The translations under genes were made by a program, and so were the position numbers. Of a DNA stretch of 64,000 nucleotides, positions 37,451-51,012 are shown in pieces. Every line of letters begins with the position of its first letter. Within the stretch, counting starts at the first letter, position 1. The stretch is from Gordionus sp. m RMFG-2023. Taxonomy: Eukaryota > Nematomorpha > Gordioida > Chordodea > Parachordodidae. The notes under the pieces are model-generated. The model did no database searches. It saw only the letters and a program-made list of their open reading frames with translations, and was not told the DNA's origin. Where the stretch lies: the NCBI RefSeq assembly GCF_954871325.1, contig NC_088777.1, positions 43,439,366 to 43,503,365 of the forward strand, read 5' to 3'.

Positions 37451-39450
37451 TATCTCTACTACCAACTATCAAAATTTTATGAAAATAAAGGTGTTATTTT
37501 TTAGATAATGAATTCAATTAAATACCCCCTCATTTACAATGATTGGATTATTATAGCATTATGAGCTTACTGAGAATATCTAAACCTTTTAAATTACATA
37601 TAAAAGGATAGCACAAAATTTTATTTGGGAAATAACTGATTGTTTGCAATATATTGATTTGGTGATCAGCAATTGTGAAAGGTCTATATTAAAAATATTA
37701 ATTTTTACAACAATATATTTTGTCCTTTTCATCTCAAAATTTAATAGATATAATCCTCCAAATTTATTCTATCCCCATTAAAATCGCCTAGTTGCATACT
37801 GTTTCTACACCCCCCCCCCCCACCCCTACAACTCAGACGCTGCCTGTAGTAATGTAAAACGTGATTGCTAACCAAACCTGGTAGAAACAATATCATCAGC
37901 CATACTTTAACAAGTGTAAAACAGGATTGGTGAATACCTGATGACAATGAGGGACAGAATAATATAATGAAAGTATTGTAGAAGATGAGAAACACAATAC
38001 ATCTGTAGCATATAAACTTGAACTTCATGTAATTCTTTATTGCAATCAAATAAACCATTTATATTATACAAATTAAATTAATCATAATTAATCCGATAAT
38101 AACATGACATAATACAATCATAAACATCAAATATAAATATCCTCATCCCATTTCTTAATTGTCGGCCATCATTCTCGAATTTTCCTCCATCTCCAAAACC
38201 AAATAATGTGGATTATTATTCTTGTCTGTGTATCCCCTTGTTTGGTAGCTGATCACTATACATACAATTTAATTTCACTCATAAATAATTTATATCCACG
38301 TGTATGCAAAAATAAATATTATCTTTTTTTTTGCATTGAGGGGAAATTTTTTTTGGAACGAGATTTTTTAAGGGTGGCCTGACTCTAATCTACTTAGGTC
38401 CTGCTAGTGCTGCAACATTCTCATTAAAATTTATATCATGCTTTAACTGTATTTTATTATATTTATCATTGCGTCATGTCAAAAGTCATCTAAAGATGAC
38501 AGATGACTAGTATCTATTATCGCGACAGGTTTAGAATAAACATATTTTTTATATAAAATTTTTAAAATGATATAATAAGCCAAAATACAATTTTTATTTG
38601 AAATATTCAGGTTGATAAAAGTATGCTTATTTTTTTAACCTATATTAATATTTTTTACACTTTTAACAAATTGATTGTTAAAATTAAATTTTAAATGGAT
38701 TTTAAAAGAATTTCCAATGTTAAATCTAAAGGAGGTAATTGCTTTAAATTTATAAATAAATGTATATTTATTAATTTTGCAAGCAATTTTTCACTAAATA
38801 CTATATACCTATTTTGGGAAAAAGTATTTAAAACTTTGGCAAATATAATTTTAAGATAGAATTTTATAGTACTAATAACAATTTATTTTACTTATAAATG
38901 ATATTTTTATTAACCATTTTCTAAAAATCAAGAAATAATTATGTATAATATTGTATTGTATCAAATAATTTTAGTTATTTTATTGTATCTGTGGTAATAA
39001 AAATTAAGATCTGAATACAATTCAACTAAACTCAGATTGTTTGGATTTGATTTATCTTGGATTTGACTAGATTTGAACCTTAACAAAAATATTTGAATTA
39101 TTTTATTTTCCTAACATTTTTATGAATATTAAACTAAACAAAAATTAGCTTATTATTTCACCATTTATGATTTTTATGATTTTGTTTAAATATTACCATA
39201 AAAAATTTAGATCAATGTTTAAATATTACCATAAAAAGTTAAGATCAAATTGGACTTGCTATTTTCTTAAATAAAATTTTGGATTGGATCAGATTTGGAT
39301 CTATGAGGTTACAAAAATAAAAATTTTCTCAGATTGGGTTGGACCTGAAAAATTAGGTACAATTTGGAGCCTTAATTAGAGCTTTATAAAGTGATTTTTT
39401 TGTGGCCCAAGCCCAACCCAACCCCAAAATTAAAATTTTTTTGTGTTCAG
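37451..39450. other. Gene-free AT-rich stretch
   Basis: No gene. A run of about twelve C lies at about 37809. A 34-bp word (TTTAAATATTACCATAAAAA) occurs twice at about 39185 and 39219. Repeated GATTTGGAT/GATTGGAT words (39040-39360) suggest a decayed repeat. Confidence 0.45.
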
Positions 39451-39451
39451 T

Positions 39452-40096
39452 AGGGATGTACCGATATTTTTCCGATCCGATATAAAATGGCGCTTTTAAC
39501 AAAATTTAAAAAAAGTTATATCTAAAAAACCATTTATTTTTATAAATAAAATCGAAATATATTTTTATGTTTAATTTTTTTAATAGTAATAATTAGTTAA
39601 TAAACATTCTGCAATATAGTTATTTTTTTCGCATTCTGTTTAAAAAAGTGTTCATTAATCTCTTCAGAATCTGTTTTTAGTGATTATAGTGATATTAACA
39701 GTCCCCATCACTGTAGACCGATCTCTGATAAATTGGAAATTTTGGTATTTTTAAAAAGAAATCTTCGATACATTAATTTTAAATATTAATTTCAAATTTC
39801 ATAATATATTTGTTTATTACTAATTATGTAAATAGATTAATGTTATTACTTATTATATAAATAATAGCAATTGAATTGAATATAAACTATAACTGATCAT
39901 TATAATATATTTAAATGACATATGTTATGGTATAGAAAAATTATAGATGTTGTACTAATAAAAAGTATATTAAAAATTAAAACCGGTATTTTTACAGAAT
40001 ACAAAATTAGATATGATATCGGATCGGTTATTGGCCGATATTAATTTAATATCTGGAACATCGGATTGGCTTCCAAAAAGGGGTATCGGTTCCCTA
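39452..40096. mobile_element. Non-autonomous hAT-like element
   Basis: The left end AGGGATGTACCGATATTTTT and the right end GGGGTATCGGTTCCCT are inverted, with CCGATCCGATAT and ATATCGGATCGG inside. The 8-base flanks agree at 5 of 8 positions. Elements starting AGGGATGTACCGATA are common hAT MITEs in animals. No coding frame. Confidence 0.6.
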
Positions 40097-42147
40097 GTTC
40101 AAGGGCACTAGCCTGAGCACAAATTTTTTGATCTAGCCCAACCTGAGCTTGACTACATTTTTTTTGTAATTTAAGTTCAAATGTTATAATATCTAAGAAA
40201 AAATTAAAAATTGTACTTATTCACTCATTGCCACCTTAAATAAAATAAACCCCAATGCAAAACTGAGTATAACATTTTACTTAATTTGTATATAATAATA
40301 TATTAAAAAGGCATATCAATATCAATAGAATCACAATAAGAATAATTGATATAAATGAAACTAAATGATTATTGAGGATATTTCTAATATTCAATTTTGA
40401 GCCTCAAATTGGGCTCCCTCTTAAGCCCAATCCAATCCCATGAAAAAAAAATCTTCAATAGCCTGAGGCTTGGGTCGGGTTATCTTTAAACAGCCCATGT
40501 AGGAATCTAGCCTACCATTATAACTAAACAGGTTTAATTACTAATGTGGGGCAATCTTAGGGCTGTTTGCATCCAATGAGATCCTGTCATATAGAAGCTA
40601 GCGTCATTACATTATGTACTAGCTGGATGACTTTTTCAGTAGTATATATAATAAAAAGATTAATTTTTAATTTGCATAATATAGCATATCTTCTTTAGTA
40701 CGACCCTAGAATGGTTCCATTTTTGCTTTTATCACATTGTTAGCTTCCAGGGAGCATATGAGGCAGATCTTCACATCTTGAAACATAATGGCTCCCTTTA
40801 CATATAGAGCAACAGCTTGGCGTAGGCTGACCTCCAGATACTTGGTCCTCTCTCATAACTGGTAGTATATATAGGTTTTCTAATATTTTGTTCTTTAAAT
40901 TATATATATGAAAAAATTTAATTAAATAATCATAAAATATATTATAATTATTATAAATTTTATTACTTATATTGAGGTATTAACGTTGGTTTATGAGAAT
41001 TTTTTTCTTCCATTTTGAGTTTCGTGATTGTATAAAAAGCACCATCCAAAAAAAGGTGGCACACGACACTGAAATATAAATAATTTATTCGACTTGAGGT
41101 ATCGGGGATATTTTTTTAGAAAAATTAAAATTGAATTTTATGGTAAAATAAAACATTTATAATATATTTAATGGATACAGATTTAGTGTTGTTGAATAGT
41201 CGAGTTTTTACGACTCTGACCTCAAATTGGAGTCGCCATTTTAAATTGAGCGGCTTGATTAGTCGGCTTTATATATAACAATAAAAAAATAAAAAATAAT
41301 TTTATTTGTGCCATTATAAGTAATCAAACATATTTTTAATTTGGGAGGCTAAACCTATTGTAAAAAAATTTTATTAAAAAAAAGTTAGAAGGAAAAATAA
41401 ATAATATTTTTAAAAATAAATAATATTTTTAAAAATAATTTTTAATAAAAGACAATGGGGTGATTAAAAAAATTATGTTTAGTTTTAATAAAAATAAATT
41501 ACTATTGTTAAAAAATAATTTTTTTTGGAACAAAAGAGGGAAGGTAAAGGGAGAATGTAAATAAATAAGGTTTTTCGAAAAATAATTTTTAATAAAATCA
41601 AATTTATAGAATTTTACATTATGGATTTTTTTCCCATATATATGATGATTTAGGGGTGGCAAAAAATTATATTAATTTTTATCTTTCATAATTTGTAAAG
41701 GATTAAAACGTTACTTTTGCAGGTACGAATCATATAATGCATTATAAAAAAATTTCAACTGTCCGATAAAAATAAAAATTTAGGCCGTATAAGCATTATA
41801 TAATTATATAGTTTAAGTAAAAAAAATATCCCTTAGATTCATGTAATCTAGAAAATAAAGCCACCACTATAACCCCGGGGGCATTATATTCCCGATCTCT
41901 CCTATAGTTTTTTAGTGTTATTAAGGTAACTAGTTTAATAAATAACTGTAACTAGTTATATTTTAAAAATTCTAAAGTAACTGTAACTAGTTACATTTTT
42001 ACCAATATAACTGCTAAAAATATGTTTTTTATAAATGTATATAATATATTCAGATAATTGATTTTATTTTTAAAGTTCTTTTATACATCTATATAAAATA
42101 TTATCATTTATAAATGAAATGCCTTTGACTTTCGATTTATTATTTAT
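40097..42147. other. Gene-free AT-rich stretch
   Basis: No gene. Short GCCCAACCTGAGC and GGGCTCCCTCTTAAGCCC words (40130-40510) look like decayed repeat. A TGTTGTTGAATAGTCGAGTT word near 41187 distantly recalls the MITE ends. Confidence 0.45.
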
Positions 42148-42745
42148 AGTACAAATCGAGTTTGTAACGGGGTACAAATCAATCCCGTTTTAAAAATTTA
42201 AAAAATCTCAAATTTTGAATATCGAGGGGGGGGGGGCTAACTTCACGCTATAATATATGGTTTAAAATTTGATTTCCGAAATAAATAATGAAGATAAAGC
42301 TTATTTTGAGGCATCATTAAGAACGTTGTACTTTAAAAAATTAAAAAAAATTTTTTTGAATGTTTTTTATTTTTGGCGCCATATCTTTAACGGTCAATAG
42401 CTGGAAAACGGTAATAGTACAAATCTAGTTTGAAACGGTACAAATCAATCCCGTTTTAAAAATTTGAAAAATCTCATATTTTGAATATCGGGGGGGGGGG
42501 CTAACTTCACGCTATAATATAAGGTTTAAAATTTAATTTCCGAAATAAATAATGAAGATAAAGCTTATTTTGAGGCATCATTAGGAAGAAAAAAAATTCT
42601 CTACCGTTGTACGTTAAAAAAATATTTTTAAAAAAATAAATTTTTAGTGTTTTTTATTTTTGGCGCCATATCTTTAACGGTCAATAGCTGGGAAACGGTG
42701 ATGGTACATATCGAACTGAAAACGGTACAAATCATTCTCTATCGA
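42148..42745. repeat. Tandem duplication, about 270-bp units with poly-G
   Basis: Unit 1 is 42148-42415, unit 2 is 42416-42702, and a third partial unit begins at 42703. Each full unit has GTACAAATC...ACGG, a run of 11-12 G followed by CTAACTTCACGCTATAATAT, then GGCGCCATATCTTTAACGGT. Unit 2 is longer through a small A-rich insertion. Confidence 0.9.
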
Positions 42746-44156
42746 TCTATGCACTTTTTATTTTTAAGCTCAAAAGTTGGGGGGCTGTCGTGAAGTTGGC
42801 CCCCCATTTTGTTCTTTGAATATCTCAAAAACGGTGATGATACAAATCAAACTGAAAACGGTACAAAAGGTACAAATATGGTACAAATCATACCAACTGA
42901 TAAACCATTGAAAATTAATAATTGTGGGGCCAACTTCACGGACCTGGTTTATCTTGAAACTTTAATTAAAATGGTCGGACATGCCCCTGGATATGCCCTG
43001 CCACTCCCATTTGATATATTGTTTATGTTTTTTTTATTAGAATTAAGCGGACTAGGCCTAACTTTAAAAAATGTTTTTCTGGCCAGTGCTCTCGAGAAAA
43101 CAATTTGGACCATCTCGGACCTCCATAAAAAAACGATTCTTTAGCCCTGAGCAAACATACAAAAACTGGTCAGATGACTGCCTTTTATTGCCTGCAAATA
43201 TAAAAAAAGGAATGGATTATCTTAAATTTTTAGCAATGATTAAATGATGCAATATATAAAACCACGATTTTTCTTTGAAAATTGGAACATCTATGCGTCC
43301 ACAATAAGGCAGCCCTAATCCTTATTAACCTTAGAAATAATATTAATATCGTTTTTTAAAATATGCTATTTTTTTAAAATCATTTTATTTTTCATACAGT
43401 AAGAAGATAAACATATTTTTTCCATGTAACTTTTTACAAATCAAATCTTTATTTTCATTATGATTATTCAATAAATTTTTAAAGTGTTAATTTTTAGGAT
43501 TAGGTTTTTGTTGCTTTGGTATAACTTATTTAAAAAAAAAAAAAAATTAAACATGATTTATATTCTACGCAACGCACTTAAACTTATTATAATTATTGGA
43601 TTGGAATTATAAATAACTTATAATACGAAGCTAGAATAAATATTTTTTTTAAAGCTTTTAAAATATATAAATATGGTTGTTAAAGTGTATCAACAGCTAT
43701 AACATTTAATCTATTTTATAAATATTATATAAAACATAATAATCCATTAAACACTACACAGCAGTGCTGAATAAAGTTTTAAGAAATTTTTTTACACGTT
43801 AGTTTTTTTTTGTTAAAATATTTTAGAACTTTTCGCCGATTTTTTTTATATAGTTATAGTGTTGTATGGATTTTCATGAAAAACATTTCAATATTTTTTT
43901 AAAATTTTTTTGCAAATAAAATTATTTTAACGTGTGTTAAAATAACCTATTTTATATTCTTAGCATTTTTTACAAGTTAAATTTTATTTATGGAAATGTT
44001 TTTCATTTAATCTGCACAACACCACTCTATATAAGGCAGTTGCACTCTGAAAGCTGACTGACATTTTTTTAAAAATATAAAATGACTTATAATATTTATT
44101 AAATTATCTTATTTTTATTTCAAAATGTATATATTTTTTTAAAAAGAATATTATAT
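42746..44156. other. Gene-free stretch
   Basis: No gene is supported. A 111-codon open frame at 42809-43144 begins in sequence like the neighbouring tandem repeat (ACAAATCAAACTGAAAACGG) and has no recognised domain. Confidence 0.45.
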
Positions 44157-44371
44157 GTTAAACGGTTCGAGTTGAGCCGATTTTTAAAACGGCTAACTCA
44201 CTATTTTATCTAGAATAATATTGCGCAACCCTGAAGATTTTGCTCATAGATGGCACAAAGGTCTAGACATCAATTAGTGAAATCTCAAGGCTTAGGCAAT
44301 ATTATTCTTGCTAAAATATTTAGTTATCTGTTTTTAAAAATCGACTCAAAACGAGCATTTTAACAACACTA
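44157..44371. mobile_element. Fold-back MITE copy
   Basis: GTTAAACGGTTCGAGTTGAG on the left and TTTTAACAACACTA on the right, with the core ATTTTGCTCATAGATGGCAC. Same family as 24484-24705. The left tip is lost. Confidence 0.85.
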
Positions 44372-45333
44372 ATTAGAGACATTGATAGCTACTAAAAAAT
44401 GGTTGTCCCATTCAGATAGATTTTAAAAGCTAAATAGATCTATTTGTGAGTCAAGTCGGTCAGGATTATATTTTATTAGGACATAATATAATTTTTTTTC
44501 TTCTATAAATTAAAGATAATTTAATTTTTGAATTAGAACTTTAATTATTTATTTTTTAGATAGAAATTTATATAAACGGAATCACAATTGTAAAAAAATA
44601 TCCCATTATGGGCACTAGTACTTTTATGCTAGTCGAGAAGCATTAGGAAAATATACTCTATCCCTTTTTTCCCCGTTCATTAAGAATGTTTTCATAGTTT
44701 TGGGGGGGGGGGAAGTAGATATATAGTTGGGATTAATATAAACTGAATCATCTATCTTAAACTTCTACATATAAATCAACAATATATCTTGCTGAAATTT
44801 TGATAAATATATTTTACAAAATTTTATGTAAGTTTTTCATGAAATAAAATATATTTAATTTCTTTTAAAAAAATCTTATTAGAAAAATCGAATTTAACAA
44901 ATTATTATAAGTCTCTCTATTTGTTACCTTTTTTTTAAAAAAAAACGCTAACATTTTTCAATATTAAAGTCGAGAAGTCGCTCTTTTGAAAAAGGACATC
45001 TTATATTAAAATGGGCTAACGTCTATTTTTTTTATATGCAGGTTTTTTGTTGATAAAATAAGGAAAACGAACCTGTCCGAATCTTAATTTTAAATGGAAG
45101 ATATTTTTTTTTGCAAACATTATTTAAAAATTATCCTTGACGCAGGCTGACATATGCATATAGTCACCTCTAACGGCGTGCAAGTTTGGCAGTCATCGGC
45201 TAGGCACACGTATCTGACCTATCATAAAACGTTCCGATAACCTTTTTCAACTAATCAATTTTTAAAAATTACTTGGGAATTTATATTTTATAAAATATAA
45301 CAAAATAGTTATTATGCTTATAAGTTATGAGGC
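44372..45333. other. Gene-free stretch
   Basis: AT-rich, with a run of 11 G at about 44701-44711. Nothing else is recognised. Confidence 0.5.
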
Positions 45334-45570
45334 CGTGTCCTGATTCGACTTATTACTAAGCAGTCGACTGTTTAGCTTCGACTAAGCAGCATAAAATGTA
45401 AAAAAATAAGCCAATAAGATAAAAAAAATAAGCCAATAAGATAAAAAAAATAAATAAAAAACGGGGAAAAAAATACGAAAAATAAAAATGACACCAAACA
45501 CTTAAAACAACCCAAAATAGAGTGTCCTAGTTCAAAAGATATATCATTAATAAGTCAAACCAGGACACAG
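45334..45570. mobile_element. MITE with GTGTCCTG ends, copy 1
   Basis: GTGTCCTGATTCGACTTATT and AATAAGTCAAACCAGGACAC are inverted ends. The interior has a tripled AATAAGCCAATAAGATAAA-like stretch. A relative lies at 51013-51204 with the same order of internal words (TCGACTAAGC, ATACGAAAAATAA, GTGCCCTAGTTCAAA). Confidence 0.7.
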
Positions 45571-45823
45571 ACTAATGCATTAATTTTATAATCAGTTTAG
45601 CGTAAAAGTATTAAGTATAACCTTCTAACCCTCTTATACATTCATTCATTCACTCACTAACAAATATAAATAAGTCCCTCTATAGTTTAATCTTATTATA
45701 TGATAATTTTTTTTTAGAGATAATTAGAATTAATAATAAAAATAACAATGACTCTATTTAGAAGATATGCAAGTTTTTAAATTTTGTCAAAAAATTAATT
45801 TGAAGATATTCAACTCATTTATT

Positions 45824-46160
45824 ATGCGTTTTGATTTTTTAAATTTTATTCTTTTTGATTACTATATTGGCAATTTTTTTTCTATAACATTTACCTTATA
45901 TTTTCAAGTATTCCCTACAAGGCAGGGCTTAGTTATAATAATTAGTATGATTTTTAGATTTATTTATACCGTCTCATATATGAACGAAATAATTTTATGC
46001 GTTTTGATTGTTTAAATTTTATTATTTTTGAATAGTATATTATTTTTTTCCTATAACATTTACCTTATATTTTCAAGTATTCCCTATAGGGCGGGGCTTA
46101 TTAGTTATAATAATTAGTATGATTTTGGATTTATTTTTACCGTTTCATATACGATCGTAC
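45824..46160. repeat. 175-bp tandem duplication
   Basis: Two direct units (45824-45998 and 45999 to about 46160) share ATGCGTTTTGATT, TATAACATTTACCTTATATT, TTCAAGTATTCCCTA and TTATAATAATTAGTATGATT. The second is slightly shorter. Confidence 0.85.
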
Positions 46161-46432
46161 TCTTTTTCAAAATATTGATAAACAACTGCTTTTATCTTTA
46201 TTTTCCATCGGAGTAATTATCTATTATTTAATTAATTAGAGAAGGCCTAACATTTGGACCGGAAGTTAATAACCGATACTGAAACGTCTTCTTGTCATCT
46301 TATATACATATAGCGTCCTCGCATCTTGAAAAAGAGCTGTTCTTACTGACACTTGACCTTCAATTTTATTTTATTGTTAAAATTTGAAATAATGAGATTT
46401 TATTTTATACAAGATAATTATAACCAGGGTTG

Positions 46433-46502
46433 CCAGATTTTTTCAAACAAAAAGCGGGAACATTTCCAGGTCAAATCAGAGTTTTAATTTTAAAAAAACG
46501 GT
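46433..46502. other. Solo hAT-like end
   Basis: CCAGGGTTGCCAGATTTTTT resembles the TIR of hAT elements such as the one at 16438. No matching right end was found in the window, and the next element begins at 46511. Confidence 0.4.
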
Positions 46503-46510
46503 CTAAGTAT

Positions 46511-49098
46511 CAGAGTTGTTAAACGCTATTTTTAAAAGTAGCGCGCTACCGTAATAGCTATTTATCAAAAAAAGTAGCGCGCTACCGCTTTCGCTATTTG
46601 TGAAAAAAAGTAGCGCGCTTACTTTTTATAAAAAAAAATTTAGAAACAAATGAAACAAATTTTTTTTATTTTTTTTTGCTTATAATGTAAATGTATAATA
46701 AATAATATATAAAAATCAACATTTATAAATATAAAAATATAGTTAGTTTAGATTATAAAAAAATAAGCAATATAAATAAATATTTATTTTAATTTGTTGC
46801 ATTTTAATAATAATATCATTTCAATATTATCATCCCCAAGTCTAGAACGACGATCAGAAAGTATAAGCTTTGCTTTACTAAATAATCTCTCGACACTAGC
46901 ACTTGAGGGCAAGAGGGTATTAAATTTTATATATAAATTTTTAATATATGAAAAATTATCAAAAATATTCATTTCAATATTTTTTGTTTGAAAAAAATAT
47001 CAATTGGATTTTCTATTAAATGATCTTTAATTTCAAAAAAATTATTTGAGGATATCTTCGTGGTAGATACTCGGCAATCTATGTTTGTTGGAGTAAGATT
47101 ATTCAGCTTAGCCATTAGCCTATCGCGTTGATGTTTTTATCCATATACTCCTAATATAAGCTATATTTAAAACAACACAGAAAATAACCTGCAAATTCTA
47201 ATAAATCATTTGATTTAATTTTTTTTCTTATTTGCACATTTTTAACTTCAATTAAATATACTACTCTCCCTTCCCTGTTTAAGCTATTAAAGGGCAAAAA
47301 TTAATATTATTAATCCCTGGTTATTATGATTAATTCATCAATAAATATTTTATTAATTATTGCAAATATTCATTCTTATATGTGTATGTATGCTATGTTC
47401 TTCACAAATAAATAATGAAAACTGTATTTTATAAACTATTCTAATTTAATTGGTAATGATAATTTAAAAGTATCTTGTATTTAAGTTACTCTAATTTAGT
47501 AAAAGATACAAGAATCTTTTATCTTGTATCTTTTTGATTATTTGAAAAAGATACTAGTATCGTGTCTAAGATTCATTTAAAAGAATCTGTATCTGTATCT
47601 AGATTCTTTTTCTGGAGGACCTGCCCAACTTTGTCAATAACCATATCTTATTAAATGTTAGATACTTTACAATAAAAATTAATGAAATAATCCACCTCTG
47701 TTTTATATTTTATTAGTTAATTTCACTAATTTTATTTATAATTTGATATAAATTATGATAATCATAATATTACTAAAATATGTGTGTATTTAGTTAATAA
47801 AAATTCTGTAAATAATGTGAAATATTAAAATACTAAATATTTTATAGATTAAATAATAACCATTCCATTCTGATAAAAATCATAACTTAAAATAAATTTG
47901 TGATATAACCTAAATGCCTTCAGGTAGTTAGACCCATATCAGTAACCATCTTGCAAACTTTATTATGAAACCTAAAAGACTTGTGGATGTCAATAATTTT
48001 ATTTGCAAGTACGTCATATGTCTGGCATCCTATAATCCTTTTAAGGGCTAAGGCTACAGATCTTCTTTTTAAAGTCCTAGGGTCTAACCAATGGCCTGTG
48101 ATTCCCAAATAAGCTCAAATATTTAATCAGATCAATTTATAAATATAAATAAGTTTTTACCTTCTGTTATGTGTCCAACTATCTGCCGTGGTACATACAT
48201 AAGATATATCTGATAACTCTACTATTAGAGCATCTTTCATCACTTTGAAGTTGTCGGCTATTTTATTCATAAGTGTCTGGCGACATAAAACTGTTGTGCC
48301 AGGGGATAAAGTTTTAATCATCAGAGTAAATGATGGATTATCAACCAAAGACACTGGCTGAACTGTGTCAATAATAAAATCAACAATAACTTTATCAGCC
48401 AATTTTTGTGAAATATTGGCATGTTTATTATCAGTTAATTTGGTTTGGATAGTATTTGTCTTTTTGAATGAAGATTCTCCTATACCAAAATTTTTTATAT
48501 GTTTCTCTATTTCCTTATAGCAATTGGCGTGAACAGTCTAATAAAATAAATAATATTATAATTTAAAAATAACAATTTACCTTTAGGTGTTTCTTCAGGT
48601 TATAGCTACTCGATTGATTTGATGATATATTTTTTTTAAGCACAAGAATTTGAATCCAGATTTTGTTTTAATATTTATTTAAAAAATTTTTTCAAATTTA
48701 GGGAATGGAAAAACGTTATTAGAGCTATTAAGTACATTTTCTTCCATTGAATCTTCCATATCTGAATCACTTTCAAGGATTTGGATATCCATGGACGATG
48801 CCATTTTAGATTATTAACACAGATTGAAAATATAAATTAAAAATTGAAAACATATTTAAATTTCAAAATTAAATAATAAATTATAAAAATTATAATTAAT
48901 TATGATATTATATTTAAATTTTCATGTTAATACTTACATTCATTATATTTTTAAAAGTAGCGAAGTAGCGCGCTACTTAGCTACTTTTAAAAAAAGTAGC
49001 GCGCTAAAAAATTAAATAATTTTAAAAAAGTAGCGGCTATTAGCTATAGCTACCAAAAAAGATAGCGCGCTAAGTAGCGCGCTACTTTAACAACTCTG
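46511..49098 (-). mobile_element. hAT transposon with introns, 2.6 kb
   Basis: The terminal CAGAGTTGTTAAA and its inverse are flanked by a perfect 8-bp duplication CTAAGTAT (46503-46510 and 49099-49106). The subterminal regions are packed with the palindrome GTAGCGCGCTAC (three on the left within about 110 bp, about four on the right from 48957). A broken transposase reads on the minus strand. The middle of the transposase (about 47150-47880) is not recognisable. The intact duplication suggests fairly recent insertion, and transposition would need a transposase supplied in trans. Confidence 0.95.
46784..48804 (-). pseudogene. hAT transposase with introns, broken
   Basis: It starts at 48804 (MASSMDIQILESDSDMEDSM). 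A decayed BED-type finger ends in SSSYNLKKHLK. A GT...AG intron of about 45 bp (about 48538-48582) joins this to TVHANCYKEIEKHIKNFG. The next part, 48157-48402, has KLADKVIVDFIIDT and VCTTADSWTHN. A second intron-like gap (about 48110-48156) precedes LGITGHWLDPRTLKRRSVAL and CKMVTDMG, where a catalytic-type Asp and a frame change lie. The C-terminal hATC motif LPSSASVERLFSKAKLILSD reads at 46784-46972. Stops and frame breaks make it non-functional. Confidence 0.85.
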
Positions 49099-49106
49099 CT
49101 AAGTAT

Positions 49107-50179
49107 ATGATAAAATTGAGAGATTCCGAATACGCCGTAGATTCTCTATTATAGCAAAACATATACTAAGGCATAGTGAGGTTAAGGGACTTGGAGGCAA
49201 TTTCTCCTCTTTAAAAATTTTGTTTTGGTAAATATCACTTTAAGCTTAAAAAAAAAATAAATTACCCTACAACACCCTCTTACCCTCACCAGTTCCAAAA
49301 ATGTATACAATATAATACAACTATAAATAATAATTTAAAAGAAATAAGTAAAAGTTATTAAAAAAATGGGCTACGCAGACCTAATATAAATAGTTTTTCA
49401 TGGCTAATCACGGTTCAATGATCACTTTAAAGCCATATAAAAAAAGGGGGAGTCAGAACTCAAAAATGAAAAAGTTCTTCCCCAAAATCGGTATTTTAAA
49501 GGGGCCCCATGTGACTTGTTGCCAACAAGAGTATATGGCTAGTCCGTCTTTATGACTAAAAATATCAGATAAAAAAGAGGTATAAAAATTTATTCATAAA
49601 TCCCCAAGTGTTTAAAGCTTTGGTTATATAGTATGAAACTTTTATGAAACTTTTCTAAAAAAAATCAATTATTTAAATACATATACCCTACAATTTTTTT
49701 TCAAAATGTTTATTTATATAAAAATAAAAAAGTAACGAAAAAAAATATTACTATATATATAAAATTTAAAAAAATATTTGTTCATGAAATCATTTTGACT
49801 ACATACCCAAAACAAAAGAATCAAAGATATGTTTTGAAAATTTTTATATATAATATTTACGAATTGTTATATTATTACAGTTGATATAAAATTTCGCGCA
49901 ATTCACCTTAAGGATATGTGATAGGCCTAAATATTTTGTTTAAAAAATAATTATCATAATTTATTTTTTAAAAAAAATTGGATCTAGTTTGACACATTAA
50001 TACATTATATATAGATCTATTTTGCCCATCCATTCCATTTTTTTATCACACCTAGGCTAGATATGCATTATTAAAAAAAATTATGTTTTTATAGAATTAC
50101 ATTTTCAAGATAATTTAAAAAATTTTTTTGAATGATTGATGAAGATAAGATTCTTGTTTAAAACGGTATTATATAAATC
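49107..50179. other. Gene-free AT-rich stretch
   Basis: No gene or bounded repeat is recognised. Confidence 0.55.
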
Positions 50180-50385
50180 AGAGACCTGTATTTTAATTTT
50201 TTTAAATATACCCGGGCCGGGCCTAAAAAAATATTCTTTAAAAAGATATTCGGGCCGGGCCCTATATTTTAAAACCAAATATTTTTAAATCGTTATTATT
50301 ATCTATATCAATTAAGATAAATATGATATTTTTTAAAAAAAATCCTGACCGGGACTGAAAATATAAAACCTTGACAACTGGTGGG
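50180..50385. mobile_element. Decayed GC-tract MITE
   Basis: It starts AGAGACCTG and carries CCCGGGCCGGGCC and CGGGCCGGGCCC tracts, as in 5134-5533. The right end is unclear. Confidence 0.45.
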
Positions 50386-51012
50386 TTGGGATGTACAAAT
50401 TTGTTTTTTTTGCGCGAGTTGGACTAAAATTTGTTTCAGTCCGTAATTTTTTTTCTACTTCAAAATCTTAATGGGACAAGACAGGTGATTTCTACCCCTT
50501 AGGCAAATTCTATCAAATCTTTTTCTTTTAAAACTTTTAATTTAACGAAATGTAATTCTTGCGGATAATCTAGGGCTGGACTGGCGATGTTTCGGCGTCG
50601 TTGGTAAATTAAATTTTGTTTTGAAAATCGATCAAAGGTCTAAAAAGTCGCTAAAAGTCCCCTAATAAATTAACGAGAAGAAAGTCACCCCAAATCTGTC
50701 TTTCTCTCCCTGCCCTCCTTTTTTACCTCGGAAAATCCTGGATACGCACTTATAGGTATTGTAAATGCGTTTTTTTAATAAATATTTTCCATCGAGTATG
50801 CTTTGCTTAATTCTTCATGATTCGCTTTCATGAATAGCTCTCATATCTTGTTTTACTCCACATTTCGATTATATTATCTCTAGTTTTCGTTTAGTAAAAT
50901 AAATAAGCTAAAAAAACAATTATGCGAATCTAATCGCAGCATATATAATAATTTATGAATTCATTTTTGATTATTGATAATAAATATTGATTCACCTAAT
51001 AACCCCTAAAGC
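50386..51012. other. Gene-free stretch
   Basis: Nothing recognised. Confidence 0.5.

Noticed and set aside
42809-43144. 111-codon open frame on the plus strand
   Set aside because: It begins in tandem-repeat-like sequence, has no recognised domain and no neighbouring exon signals.
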